Shown piece after piece: positions 52,972-64,000 of a DNA stretch of 64,000 nt. The DNA lies in assembly GCA_963989245.1 (NCBI GenBank), contig OZ022349.1, positions 7,737,107 to 7,801,106 of the forward strand, given 5' to 3'. Source of the DNA: Nansenia antarctica (Eukaryota > Chordata > Actinopteri > Argentiniformes > Microstomatidae). Made by a program: the position numbers and the translations under genes. Under the pieces are notes generated by a model, which saw nothing but the letters and a program-made list of their open reading frames with translations, was not told the origin of the DNA and searched no databases. Within the stretch, counting starts at the first letter, position 1. Every line of letters begins with the position of its first letter.

Positions 52972-55405
52972 CTACAATCTTGACAAATTCACACAACCCA
53001 ACAGTGTGTTTAGTATGACTAAGAACAGCATACATAGGGACAGGCCTGTCATAGAGAGAGGAGAGAAAAAGGAAATGCATTAGCTACATGTGAAACATTG
53101 TAGACAGTGCAAACTATACAGTCTATGCATTCTATTCATGTGAGATTATAAAATGTCATTAACCTTTTTTTTAAATTATTGAGTCCATTGTATGATAACT
53201 TATAATAAATATCAACTTTATCCAGGTCAGTCTCATTTATATTTAGGGCCCATTCCCACTTGTAACTATTAAAAAAAACTCTAGTTAATGAGCTACATAT
53301 GAGCTAAGATGTTACTTCATGTGAAAGCATGCCAGGTATTTATAGTTTATCATTATAGTTATAGTAGTCAGCCCAAGAGGGAATGGGTCTTTCATTTGTC
53401 TTGCCAGGGACTCCTTGGCAAGAATGGTTCTTGATTCCATTACTCCATGGGATTGGCTTAGATAGTTACCTGTGATGTGTCCATCATTAGAGGGCCAATT
53501 AGCTGTGTGAGACACAGTAACACCCATAAGAAACAACACAGTGCAAATGTCAACCAAAAAAACAGTATACAGTACAGCGCATGCTAAACCTATTAGGCTT
53601 GTGCTAAACCGTACCTTTCATTTGGAACTCAGTAGTGAGAACACCCCCACTCGGTTCTGTTTTTGATGGGAGACTTCTTCTTCCAGTACATGGCGGCTTG
53701 AAAAGATAATATGTAATCATCTCTTTGCTTATCAAAGTTCTGTACAGTCAAATCTTTTTTGTTGTTTTTTTACGTTTTTTTTTTTTGAGTGGGGCAGTCC
53801 CACTCATATTTTTCTTTTTAATGACAGATATAGTAGAGATTATGACAGGAAGGATGGGTGAGAGAGAGAGAAGGGATGACATGCAGGATATGTCCGCGGC
53901 TGGAATCGAACCGGGAGCCCTGCGGTACATGGTCAGCGCTTAATCCACTACGCCAACTAAGCGCCCCTGTACAGTCAAATCTTGATGCATGCATTATGTT
54001 GTGACTGTTGAGACTCAAGAATGTGCAGATATTAAGATAAGTAAAAGGATGGGACTGGTGGAATGCTCTAAATATTAACAAGGTTCCAGAATGGCTCATT
54101 AACGAGGTTCCAGAATGCTCATCTGGCTCAGAATGATCCCAATTCTTTTCTCTGATCACTGCCTGGATCAGATCAAGCTGGCTGATGTTGAGTCGTATAG
54201 GGGGGAAATCAGCCAGCTCTATCTGATCCTGGATCAGAGAAAAGAATCGGGATCGTTCTGATCCAGATTAAACGTTTTGAACAACTGGGCCCAGGTGTTG
54301 ATTATGTATAAGTTGAAGCTCTATGTGTGTATAGGGCTCTGAAGCATGCTATAAACATGTTGTTTGTGGATCTTGCATCCAAGTCATGTAAAAAGAATCT
54401 AACAAGAAAACGATCAAGAAGGAGTGAGCCTACTACTGTATGGGCCGGTTTCACAGACAAGGCTTAAGCCTAGTCCTAGACTAAAAAACATCTTCAATGG
54501 AGATTTTACATTGAAAGTGTGATTTAGTCCAGGACTAGGCTTAAGCCTTGTCTGTGAAACCGGCCCTATATGTTTCACAAAGCTTGTGTGAGCTACTTAG
54601 AAGAAAGAAACACCACCGAAAAAATTACTGGGGATTTTGAGTTGAACCACTAGCAAATTCAGGACATGGATAGAAAGCTTAAGATGATCAAACTTAACTT
54701 ACGGGCAGACAAAAGAGCTTTTCCCCGTCACAAACCTGGACCTCACAGTGCAGCCAGACAGTGGAGACCTTCTCCTGTCGTTGGAAGCGAAAGGAGTTGA
54801 ACTTGAACATGGAGCGGCTGTCTTTGGCGTTCTCGAAAATGGTCACGGTGTTGTCGGACGAACAGCTTTGAACAACAGACAATTTATTGATTAAGTTCAT
54901 TTTTAATTATTTCATTCAAGAACAACCCACACATCTGCATGTTTTAGTGTCTTCTAACAACCTTGATTATGTATCTTATTTTTGATCCTGGTGAAACCCC
55001 ATGGACATGGACAGGATGGGGCAAGGAATGGTAAATGGACTGCACTTATAGCGCCTTTATCCAAAGTGCTTTACGACTGCCCCTCATTCACCCATTCACA
55101 CACACACATTCACACACCAATGGCGGCAAGCTACCATGCAAAGCGCCGTCCCGCGCACTGGGAGCAATTTGGGGTTCAGTGTCTTGCCCAAGTACCTCCT
55201 GCACCGCAACCGCCCCACTAGAAAGAAGGGACGAGAGCTGTAGATCACGGCCTAGGTAGCCCATACAGAAATTTAACTCAAATACCTGTTGATTATGAGA
55301 CTCCATCTCTTCTTGTCTGTTGAGTAAGGGGATGGGGTCGCCCAGCAGTTGCTAATCACCACTTTGAATCTGTGGGAACAAAGAATTTTTGGAATAAGTT
55401 CTTAA

Positions 55406-55447
<42 letters not shown>

Positions 55448-58400
55448 TGTGTATGTGTGTCGCCTGAGTCATGGTCAATCCGGTGTCTGCAGTGTACTTT
55501 CCCAGACACTTCAGCCTGATATGTTCTGAAGGTCTGGTGGATAAAGGCATCAAACTTGGCCTTCGTTTACCCAATATAAATATCAGAAAAACACAGAGGG
55601 ATATGCGAAGCGAAAGATGTATTGTTCATTACTAACATTGGACTTAGCTAAACGATCTCTACGTTAACGATGCCTGGTGGTTAAGAAGGCAACTTGGTAT
55701 GAGTTAGAAAGTGTGTCATGTCGCTAGCTTTGAGAAAGAAAAAAAACGTTATATCAGAACTGTGCCTGTGAACCGTTTATGAATATTCATATGGCTGCTC
55801 TCGCCTTGGTGCTCACTGGCTCCCGCTCATGAAGACAATCAATATTCATTAGCCTGCCATGCCGTGTTGACGGACAGCGAATCCCATTGAGAATGACCCC
55901 ACATGTGTATCTTTTTCAATTACAGTCGTTGACGCCACACTCTGATTCTGAGCCCACCCCCCACCCCCCCAATTCATTGAGATCCAATAATGCCCAAAAG
56001 CTCATGTACATACATACATACATACATACATACATACATACATACATACATACATACATACATACATACATACATACATACATACATACATACTACTAGC
56101 CATACTACATACTATTTAGAGTCTACAATTTAGTAAAATGTATTTGGTAAGTGACACATTTTGAGCATACTACACCTCATTCTGAGAAAACAGTCATATA
56201 TAGCTTAACATGTAGCCTACTACAGTAGGTCGGATCAGTACTGCCCGCCTCACTTACCTGCTCCATTGAATTGTGGGACTAAAAATGGAAAGGACTTCCT
56301 GAGTATGCAGTGAATTCATACCACATGGGCTGTGTTCCGATCCACACTAGGAACCTTGATTCCCTACACACTGCACAGTGAATCTACCCAGGGAGCACAG
56401 TGAATCTACCCAGGGAACACAGTGCACCGCATAGAAACATGTTTTTTGTTTGGACTTCCCTGCAGCATCATCAAACTGTGACACAATTTATGCTAACTAA
56501 TGACTTGAGAAAATACTGTATATTTTGTATGTATTTTGGGTTAGGGTTAAAAAATATATTTTATATATATTTTACAAGTTATATGCATTATTTCATTTGT
56601 TTGTGTTTTTGTTTTCAACTGTTAATAATACAGTTATAAACAATAATGCGTTTATCTTTTCTTTTCTTTTTTATCAGATTTTGGACTACGGGTATCAAGC
56701 ATGTCCAATTTCTCAAATACCTCTAAGATCTCCTACCAGAGTCTACAAATGGTGGCAAATAGGCTTTCATATAGGACTTCAGATACACATGGGTCAAGAA
56801 GTCATCAAAAGTGACTGGTCATCAAAAGGCAGGTATGTCTGTATGGATTAAGGTTAGGGATATAATATATCAGTATCTAAAGCCTGCAGAATAAAACACA
56901 GAGTACCTGTTGCTCAGTCCCTTTGCCTCGATCCCAATGAAAACCTCAGAGCCAATCTCAGACGTGTCAATCACATAGGGGGAGTCTTTGGCATACAGGA
57001 ACTTTGAATTCTATAGAAATTAATGCAGATTTTAGGTGGCGGTAACAACGATATGCTTTAACTCTTATTAAACCTTGTTGGCAGATAATTAATTACCTTA
57101 AATATTAAGTCTACTTAATTACAAAATTACCAAAAGGTTATTTGCTAGTTTGCTACCTATTTTCACAACACATGGCACATGCTTTAGAAATGGGTCAATC
57201 CTTACAAAGGTCTGGGCAGATAAGCGCAACATTTAGCATCTTAAGAATTTGAAACGTGTTTGGCTGATCAAGGATGGCCACTGAAGAGAGAGAAGTTGAG
57301 GTACTCACCGTGAACACGTTCATAGACAACTGTGACCTAAAAGTGCCTAAACTCCCGTTGTTGACATAAACGGTAGCCACTCTGGAAGAAGCAAAGGGTT
57401 TAGTAAAAACACTGCAAGTCATTGTGTTAGAATGCACACGTTCTGAAGAAGGTACCTGGCGTCCTCCTCTCCAGGGCGCGGTGCTTACCTCTGGCTGAAC
57501 ACCGCGTTGTTGACCAGGTAGGCCGCCCGGTACGTGCAGCTGAACGTGTAGTTGACCGGCTGGTTTCTGACCGTGAGCGAGGTGTCGTTGGACACGATGG
57601 AGTTGTAGAACACGTACTTGGGGTCTTTACCGCCTATATACTGAGGAAAGCGATAGCCACGACACCAAAGATGAAGGAATACAACTTTAAATCTTCATTC
57701 ATCATTCTCAATATCATTATACTTTGATGCAGTAATAACCTCCTTCACTAACTCATTATCTGCTAAAATTGAATTGAAGTTTATCAAACGGATCTCTTGT
57801 GGAAGTGTATATTATATTATATATTTATCTTCTTTAGATACTGTGTGTATCTGTCATGTGTGGTACTGTCTGTTGTTGTCTGTGTTATACGGTGTTGTAT
57901 GTATATATGTATACTGTACAGTGGAGTGAAAATGAATTTCGGCCCTGGGGACAATAAATCTAATCTAATCTAATCTACTGATTCACCACATGTATTGGTA
58001 CATGCTCCGATGCATGTTCAGTGTCTCACCTCTGCTTGGGTGCCGCAGTAGGAATGGTTTTTGGGGGTCAGGTCAGGGATGGTGAAGCGGTAGTACCCTG
58101 GGATGGTCACCCCAGAGTAACATGACCCGCCCAGAGACAGCTGCCCAATCTCCCAGCCGTACGGACACTCTGGGACGTTAGCAATGATGGCGTTGGGGAA
58201 ACATGACACCATCACATAGTCTGAAAGAGCACAGAGGGAAGCCAGTCTTAGTGGATGCTATCCAAGCTGCTCCAAATGTTGAGGTTGTTTTTGGGAGCCA
58301 TAAACTACCAATGGAAGGAAAGTAAAGGATCTCGTGAGACATATTGAGACGTGAGACGTATCAAATTCAAAGTACTCTGTCCTCCTCACATACAAAGCCC

Positions 58401-58962
58401 TCCATCGCCTGGCCCCCCCTTACCTGACTGACCTCCTTCTCCCCCACCGCCCTACCCGTACCCTCCGATCCTCATCCACTGTTCCCCTCACTGTCCCACC
58501 CTCAAAACTCAAAGGCTTTGGAGACCGTGCCTTCTCACGAGCTGCACCCCGCCTCTGGAACTCTCTCCCTCAACCACTCAGAGACTCACCCTCACTCTCC
58601 ACTTTTAAATCCCACCTCAAAACCTACCTGTTCTCCCATGCATACAAACTCCCCTACCCCTAACCATCTCCCCTAACCCTGCCAACCCCCTCCCCCCCTG
58701 GACATTGCTGCGTTAATTGTTCCCCGTTCGTTAACTCTGTGTTCTATGTGCTCATGTTATCTGTTGCTTGTTTTTTCTGTGTTTTCTGTGTTTCCCATAT
58801 TGTCAGCGTCGTTGAGCCCCGGAAGCGCTATATAAAAACAATGAATTATTATTATTATTATTATTATATTATTGTGTCATCCCTGGGAAACTCACCTGCT
58901 TTCTGGGGAGCACAGGTCCATGCTACAGGCAGTAGGATTAGTAGAGCAGCAATAGTAGACAT
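52972..58962 (-). CDS. tectb: Beta-tectorin, complete (9 coding exons)
   Basis: A ZP-domain glycoprotein of the tectorial and otolithic matrix of the inner ear. Coding exons: 58962-58896, 58220-58030, 57640-57489, 57381-57309, 57010-56907, 55369-55286, 54865-54703, 53696-53615, 53045-52972. All junctions are GT-AG, phases fit, and the sum is 990 nt, i.e. 329 residues, the human length. Signal peptide MSTIAALLILLPVAWTC; then VSCFPNAIIANVPECPYGWE, LTPKNHSYCGTQAE, FSCTYRAAYLVNNAVF, VYVNNGSLGTFRSQLS, EIGSEVFIGIEAKGLSNR, FKVVISNCWATPS, FKFNSFRF with VSTVWLHCEVQVCDGEKLFC, and CTGRRSLPSK before SGGVLTTEFQMKG. The last exon gives LSLCMLFLVILNTLLGC, a hydrophobic GPI-type tail, behind a strong polypyrimidine acceptor. 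The basic site before the tail is only GRR, against KRKR in human. Tail-to-tail with gucy2g, as expected from synteny. Confidence 0.96.
53785..53970 (-). mobile_element. tRNA-derived SINE, copy with full head
   Basis: On minus: GGGGCGCTTAGTTGGCGTAG (A box), 'gcgctgaccatgtaccgcag', B box GGTTCGATTCC, 'catatcctgcatgtcatccc', CT run, and an AAAAA end near 53785. Lies in the tectb intron before exon 8. Confidence 0.82.
54125..54265. mobile_element. MITE with inverted ends, about 140 bp
   Basis: The left arm 'cagaatgatcccaattcttt' pairs with 'aaagaatcgggatcgttctg' on the right; 'ggatcagat' blocks pair further inside. Tectb intron 7. Confidence 0.75.
54442..54565. mobile_element. MITE with GGGCCGG ends, 124 bp
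   Basis: GGGCCGGTTTCACAGACAAG at the left is mirrored at the right; arms of about 45 bp ('gcttaagcctagtcct'), with TAT on both sides. A Harbinger-like 3-bp duplication is possible. Tectb intron 7. Confidence 0.85.
55024..55225 (+). mobile_element. Dispersed fish repeat ('caaagtgctttac' family), copy 2
   Basis: Shares 'ccaaagtgctttacgactgc', 'gcaagctaccatgcaaagcg' and 'ggggttcagtgtcttgccca' with 29500-29735. Tectb intron 6. Confidence 0.65.
55408..55460. repeat. (GT)n microsatellite
   Basis: Simple GT run in tectb intron 5, about 40 bp upstream of exon 6 in the gene's sense. Confidence 0.95.
56007..56092. repeat. (CATA)n microsatellite
   Basis: About 21 perfect CATA units. The surrounding intron (55370-56906) shows no other identifiable element. 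Confidence 0.98.
57850..57976 (+). mobile_element. LINE 3' tail, (TCTAA)n end
   Basis: 'gacaataaatctaatctaat' preceded by 'gtgaaaatgaatttcggccc', a diverged member of the tail family at 4440-4562. Tectb intron 2. Confidence 0.6.
58345..58868 (+). mobile_element. LINE 3' fragment with (TTA)n tail
   Basis: Decayed frames still show the CR1/L2-like end: YKALHRLAPPYLTDLLLPHR, then GDRAFSRAAPRLWNSLPQPL. The tail is 'gcgctatataaaaacaatga' with ATT repeats. Tectb intron 1. Confidence 0.82.
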
Positions 58963-59045
58963 TGTCTAATACTGCAAAGACAGTTCAAGTTTTTTGCATT
59001 ATGAATATATACATAGACATTTTGTATGTATTCCCAATAACAGTT

Positions 59046-59090
59046 ACATTTATGGCATTTAGCAGACGTCTTTGTCCAAAGCGATTTGCA
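59046..59090 (+). mobile_element. Short copy of the 'gcatttagcagacg' repeat
   Basis: 'atggcatttagcagacgtct' and 'ccaaagcgatttgcaa' match the start of the repeats at 34058 and 37772. The stretch 59100-60840 around it has only short frames and a CA run at 59850-59876; I recognise nothing else there. Confidence 0.6.
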
Positions 59091-59845
59091 ACAATAAAAA
59101 ACGTTAATTAAATAAAAACGAGTACTCGTCGAGATACAATACAATTCAGAATGTAACTGCAACCATCACATTGCTATGTTTGTAAGACATTTCCAGCCCG
59201 GTTCTACCAATTTTGTAGCCTAAATCTCATTACAAGCACGGTTTGAGGTTTCAGAGAATAGCATTCCACTCTTTTCTAACCAAAGCAGATATAAAAGCAT
59301 CATTAATGTACCATAGTTGTACTCGGTATAATCTTACCATAGAAACTTCATCTAGGGAAGATGGCTAGTCGTCAGTTAGATGGTCTTCATAGCGAATGGA
59401 CTGGTGGTAAGTTCCAGCCACAATTGACACCTCAACAGTACAGAAGGGGTTTTATACCTGTACAGGTAATGGCAGCCCCCCTGTTAGACCCCCCTCCCAG
59501 CCCCCTTGCCGAAAGCAGCGATTTGGTAACGCCATTGTGGAGCTGCTCACAAAAGCTCTCTGTGAGTGCAGAGACAGACATTGACTTTCAAATGACTTGT
59601 GTCTCATGGGAGGTCCTCAGCACACTCAGCATTTGACTCCTCTTTGGCATCACTTTAGTCTCTCGTTTGGTTGGGTATCTATTAAAAAATATACTCCACA
59701 CTATTACAAACTTCACATGGCTGGGTTGGGTACTGCAGCGTTGGTGATATGCAATACAATTAGTATTAGCATGGCACCAGATCAATGACCAGGTGCCAGA
59801 TCCGGGCTTTGAATAGAAGAGATTAACTTTCATACACATACTGCA

Positions 59846-59876
<31 letters not shown>

Positions 59877-60843
59877 GGGAGGTTGCCTAATATTCGACAG
59901 TCAGTCTAAGAAAACTATATCAACAGCTAGGGGTTGAAAGGGGAAACAGCCCATTGTCTTTATTCAACTCACAGTTATAAACATAGAAATCAGAAGATGC
60001 TTTTTTAACTTGACTTTGATGCTCCTATTCAATATGCGAGAGATAAAAGTTGCTTGTCACCCAGAATGAATGTGTTGATATTTGATAAGTTACATTTTGG
60101 TTGCTTGAGGAGGATTTCTACTTCCTACTTAAATGTTGGATGACAGGTTCCTATTCCATGTCTAACAGGGATAGACTCCTCTAGTCTACTGCCTGACAGG
60201 CACAATGGGATTTAGCATTCTGTAAAATGTAACGCTTTATCCAGCTCTCTCTCACAAGAACCGCAATCCCATTTAAAACAGACACGTTGCATTGAATATA
60301 TGCCTACTATTGTGATTTTCAGCATTCTTGTCATGGACCCAGACAGACTGATAACGATCAGAATCCTCAGGAGACCCAAAACTAGAGAAAGGGGAGAAAA
60401 CCTACAATGACAAAACCAATCAGTCTTCTTTGCTCCGCCAATCTTTCAAGGTATCCGAAATAGAACACCGTTTAACAATCTAACTAGTGCAAATACACAT
60501 GTATGGATACCCCTGGACTACGGCGGATGGATCTGATAAAAGTAGATGCACACTAAAAACGAGTGTTCCAAAGTAGAGATGAGAGATGAGATTGAATACT
60601 GTGTTTCACTCAGCACTCAGAGATATAAGGTTCCACGCAAGCAAAGTCTTCGACAATTAGATAGGGGTAGCCTTTGTCCCCTGTGTGGTGTCTCCCTTCC
60701 TTTTATGTACGAGGACTGGGGGCCTGTGTCCTCGGTGACCCCGCTCCGTCCATGATGATGAGCCATACTATACAGCTCCTCATAATGACAGAGGTGTATT
60801 GCACTACAATACACATACTTTGTACCAATATACTGTATATGTA

Positions 60844-61281
60844 CAGTACCAGTCAAAGGTTTGGACACACCTTCTCATTCAATGGTTTTCTTTATTTTGT
60901 ATTATTTTCTACATTTTAAATTAACACTGAAGATATCAAAACTATGAAAGAACACATGGAATTATGTAGTAAACTAAAAAAGTGTTAAACAAACCAGAAT
61001 ATGTTTTATATTTTAGATTCTTCAAAGTAGCTTTGATGACAGCTGTGACACACTCTTGGCGTTCTCTCAATCAGCTTGGTGTGTGTCAATGGAAAAGGAA
61101 ACTGTGAACACCACCCAGCGGTCTTCTCTAGAATATGTGGGAGAAAACCACTAAAAAAGCTGCATAAGGTGTTCTTTACATAGTTTTGATGTCTTCCGTA
61201 TTCATCTACAATGTAGAAAATAATATAGAAATAAAGAAAAAACACAATGAGAAGGTGTGTCCAGACTTTTGACTGGTACTG
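60844..61281. mobile_element. Tc1-type MITE, 438 bp
   Basis: Ends CAGTACCAGTCAAAGGTTTG and 'acttttgactggtactg', TA at the left side; arms over 100 bp ('acaccttctcattcaatggt'). No transposase. Confidence 0.82.
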
Positions 61282-61304
61282 GATACTAGCATATTTTTAA
61301 ATAT

Positions 61305-61485
61305 GTTTTTAGGGCATTTCTGCTTTATCTGGATAGAGACAGTAGAGATTGGTAGATTGACAGGAGAGATGAGTGAGAGAAAGGAGGGATGACATGGAGT
61401 ATATGTCAACAGCCGGAATCGGACCCTGGGGACCTTGCGATTACATGGCTGACACCTTAGTGTGCTACCTGATCAAGCGCCCCAG
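61305..61485 (-). mobile_element. tRNA-derived SINE, diverged
   Basis: On minus: GGGGCGCTTGATCAGGTAGC, a degraded B box 'gtccgattccggctg', 'gtcatccctcc' and a run of CT. More diverged than the copy at 53785. 61486-62390 holds no recognised feature. Confidence 0.65.
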
Positions 61486-62397
61486 TATACTATCAACTTT
61501 TAACACACACACACACACCTGGTTAGAGAAATCTCAACATAATAAAACTATTCTAAAAACAGTCTTATGACCAAAATCAGTAATTACTGCCATGAATCTC
61601 ACTGACGAATAAACTGCAATTTCAGAGTGAATGACAACAGGTGTAAAATGCTAGCAGAGAGGTGAGACACTGTTGCCCTTCATGCAACAAATAGAGGAGT
61701 CATAGCAATGCTATTGAAGGGGCATTACTGCATAAATCATTAGCATTAGAATGGACCACCGGGGGAATTCTTGGGGGGAATCCATGTAAGATACCGATCA
61801 GAGACGGGGTCAGGGGACAGGTGTAATGTTACAGCGCTTCCAATGAGGAGCCACCATTCCATCATGTTACGTAACGTTGGATCGCCTGTCCCAGATAACC
61901 TGCTTTGTATTCTGCTAGTGATGTTGTGTATGTATGTACAGTATGTACAGTATGTGCGCATGGTGTGTGCATGCGTGCACGCCTACTGATGACTGCTCAT
62001 GCACAACATCCCCCTACATTTGAATCCTAGATTGCCTCTGTGTTTGCCAGTAGAGAGCAGCAACGTCTCTCTTTCTCGCCCAATGTCAACGGGTGTCAAA
62101 CTCGTTTTTCGTCATGGGCCTCATTGGAATAATTGCAACCTCATGCAGACTGGAAAACATTATAAATGTGTTAGTGAGACCTAATGAATGTCAAATGCTG
62201 TAATACTCAATATTACAGTAACCTATAATCAGCCTACACTCAATCCCTCTTGTTCAGCTCAACAACACGCCTTCAGAAACTCATCAAGATGGGTTCATCT
62301 GAGGTTTGGACATCTGAAGGTTTGGACCGAAAATAGAATTAATCATTATTTAACCAACACTTATATCTTATACTTATCAAAAAGAAAATACTGAGCT

Positions 62398-62515
62398 TGC
62401 TAGCCTCATATCCTCAGACAGGTTGTTCCAGAGTCTAGGGTTCCTATTGGCAAAGGTCACCATTAGTCTTCAGTCTAGACTCTGGGATGGCCACAAGGGC
62501 CCTGTCTGAATTGTA
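62398..62515 (-). mobile_element. LINE reverse-transcriptase C-terminal remnant
   Basis: On minus the piece reads SDRALVAIPESRLKTNGD followed by stops and a remnant of the 'PRLWNxL' block. It is the same conserved end as at 293-560. The remaining 62530-63640 shows no gene. Confidence 0.5.
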
Positions 62516-63660
62516 TTCTTGACAATATAACTTGGAACTAAAAATTGCATTTTTAACAATAATAAGAAACTATAGACAGATATATACTGTATTTCATATG
62601 TTCATAAATAAAAGAACATAAAAGGGAGAAGACATTACGTAAGCAATGCTTTTTCTGATAGAACTTAGGCCTGATCCCGATTCCCTTTTCTCCCTCTACG
62701 GCTCGAGGCCTCCAAACAGAGCCACAAGCCGTAGTGGTTGAAATCTTTCCCTATGAAATGGGACAACCCAGACCGTGACCGTCTTCTAAAGCACACATGA
62801 CTTGCTTCCAGAATGTTCAACAGAACAGGACTGTAATGCGTGCCTCAGAACAAATATTTTCAATAAAGTAAGATTAAACATCAAAGGGAAGCTTAAGTAT
62901 TTTTCGGCAAAATATGAATAAAGTTATACTGGCAACATTGCTAAAACATCTGTGTTTACGTTTTTGCTCTGCATGTGCAGTAAAAATATTTTAAAAATTG
63001 GAAGGTGAAGCAAGCCTTCTAGAGGAGAGCTTATTTGCCCCATCTGACCCATTAGATCTAAGCTACGCATGGCCAGTGGCCATAAAGCATTCGCATGCAC
63101 CATTAAAAAAAAAACGTGTAAAAATAGTGAACCATCCCTTTCATTTTGGAATTTCACATTACATTTTGGTCCTAGAGTTTCTCCGCACATGGATGACAAT
63201 AGGAGCGTTCAGTTGATGTAAAAAGATATTTGATTTTTCCAGGAGGCCCATATTATGTAGCTGTAGCTTGTGTAATGGTTATCATTCTACAGGAGCAGAT
63301 GATCAAAGGCCTCCAGTACATTCTGTAGTAGGAGCTGTGTCGATCCGAGCAACAAGTAATCAAAATGACTAAACCACTAATCCCAACAGGGCTCCGTTCC
63401 AAAAAGGGTTGTTTATTTTGTCTAAGATGTCACGCTGAGCAAAACCACAGCACACTTAAGGTTTTACAAGAAACATATTAGCCTAACTAAATAGTGCATT
63501 TGTCGAAATATACAATAGCTTTAGAAAGCGTCGCTGTAGACCTATAGTGAAAACAAACGTAAAAAATATAACCTATTTGTGGATACATACATTATAATAA
63601 ATACAATCACATTACAGAATATGTACATAATAAATAGGTTGGATTTGATGGCAGCGATCA

Positions 63661-63721
63661 TCAAGGCTTTGGCACTTGACAGGTCCAGCATGTAGGGTCT
63701 GGTTGGTACACAAACTCCCTC
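63661..63721 (-). other. Weak candidate terminal exon
   Basis: A clean acceptor (pyrimidine run then CCAG) precedes 63721 on minus. In one frame it gives REFVYQPDPTCWTCQVPKP and a TGA at 63663-63661. An AATAAA on minus lies near 63405-63410. Gene order in other vertebrates would place gpam or another gene on this side, but I do not recognise the peptide. Confidence 0.2.
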
Positions 63722-64000
63722 CTGGAAAGAGAAACAAAACAAAGTATGGTCAGTATTTGACTAACAGAATTTAGTAGTATTTGTAACCATTCTATTGGTA
63801 AATTGTGTTATTGCTGTCTAATAGGGTAATAACGTTTCTGTATACTTGAGTATTTACTTAACATAATGGAATGCAATGTGTTGGTTTTTATTAATATTTC
63901 CCACCATATCTGTCTAATATTTTTGCTGTTTTAAAAAAAATCAATAACAATGAACATATAGTATAAGACAAATAGATGGATGGATGGATAGATGGATAGA

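Noticed and set aside
53312..53557. Short frame with a hydrophobic start, resembling a secreted peptide (MVDICTVLFLMGV)
   Set aside because: It lies in the tectb intron between exons 8 and 9. No partner exon or family is recognised, and the splice-supported tectb model explains the region.
53604..53615. tectb ending by read-through of exon 8 at a TAG (308 residues)
   Set aside because: A strong acceptor at 53046 opens a ninth exon with a hydrophobic tail, restoring 329 residues as in human TECTB.

Overview
The window is vertebrate nuclear DNA, almost certainly from a ray-finned (teleost) fish. The genes are split into short exons with GT-AG introns. The order acsl5 - gucy2g - tectb matches the ACSL5 / GUCY2GP / TECTB neighbourhood of human 10q25. 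The rest is dense with fish-type repeats: Tc1-like, hAT and PIF/Harbinger elements, CR1/L2-like LINE 3' ends, tRNA-derived SINEs and long CA/GT microsatellites. I cannot name the species. There is nothing prokaryotic, no CRISPR array and no complete tRNA or rRNA gene.

Layout. (1) 1-7152: thirteen coding exons of acsl5 on the minus strand, from the start codon to about residue 438; the 3' part lies beyond the left edge. (2) 7.2-26 kb: a repeat-rich spacer between acsl5 and gucy2g, which are transcribed divergently. It holds a broken two-gene Harbinger element (a Myb-like gene on plus and a transposase on minus) with a hAT element and a solo LTR nested in it. It also holds a hAT transposase fossil, an unusual LTR retroelement with very short LTRs and a copied tRNA-Pro primer (17.36-19.18 kb), a LINE fragment with a restriction-like endonuclease domain, a second hAT filled with a 22-bp minisatellite, and MITEs. 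(3) 26.05-48.26 kb: gucy2g on plus, 21 coding exons encoding a membrane guanylate cyclase of about 1112 residues; its introns carry many LINE, SINE, hAT and minisatellite insertions. (4) 48.3-52.9 kb: tail-to-tail spacer with a LINE reverse-transcriptase fossil and a Tc1-like element nested in another DNA transposon. (5) 52.97-58.96 kb: tectb on minus, nine coding exons and 329 residues, complete from signal peptide to GPI-type tail. (6) 59-64 kb: mostly unassigned sequence with a Tc1-type MITE, a SINE, a LINE remnant and one weak candidate exon near 63.7 kb.

The three host genes do not form a pathway. They encode a fatty-acyl-CoA synthetase, a receptor guanylate cyclase and an inner-ear ZP-domain matrix protein, and are linked only by conserved synteny. 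The most unusual structure is at 18957-19131. A reverse-transcribed 39-nt tRNA-Pro 3' half, including the non-genomic CCA, is joined exactly at the priming position to an inverted 87-bp LTR. It looks like a fossil of a tRNA-primed first-strand cDNA, with the tRNA copy ending beside position 37.
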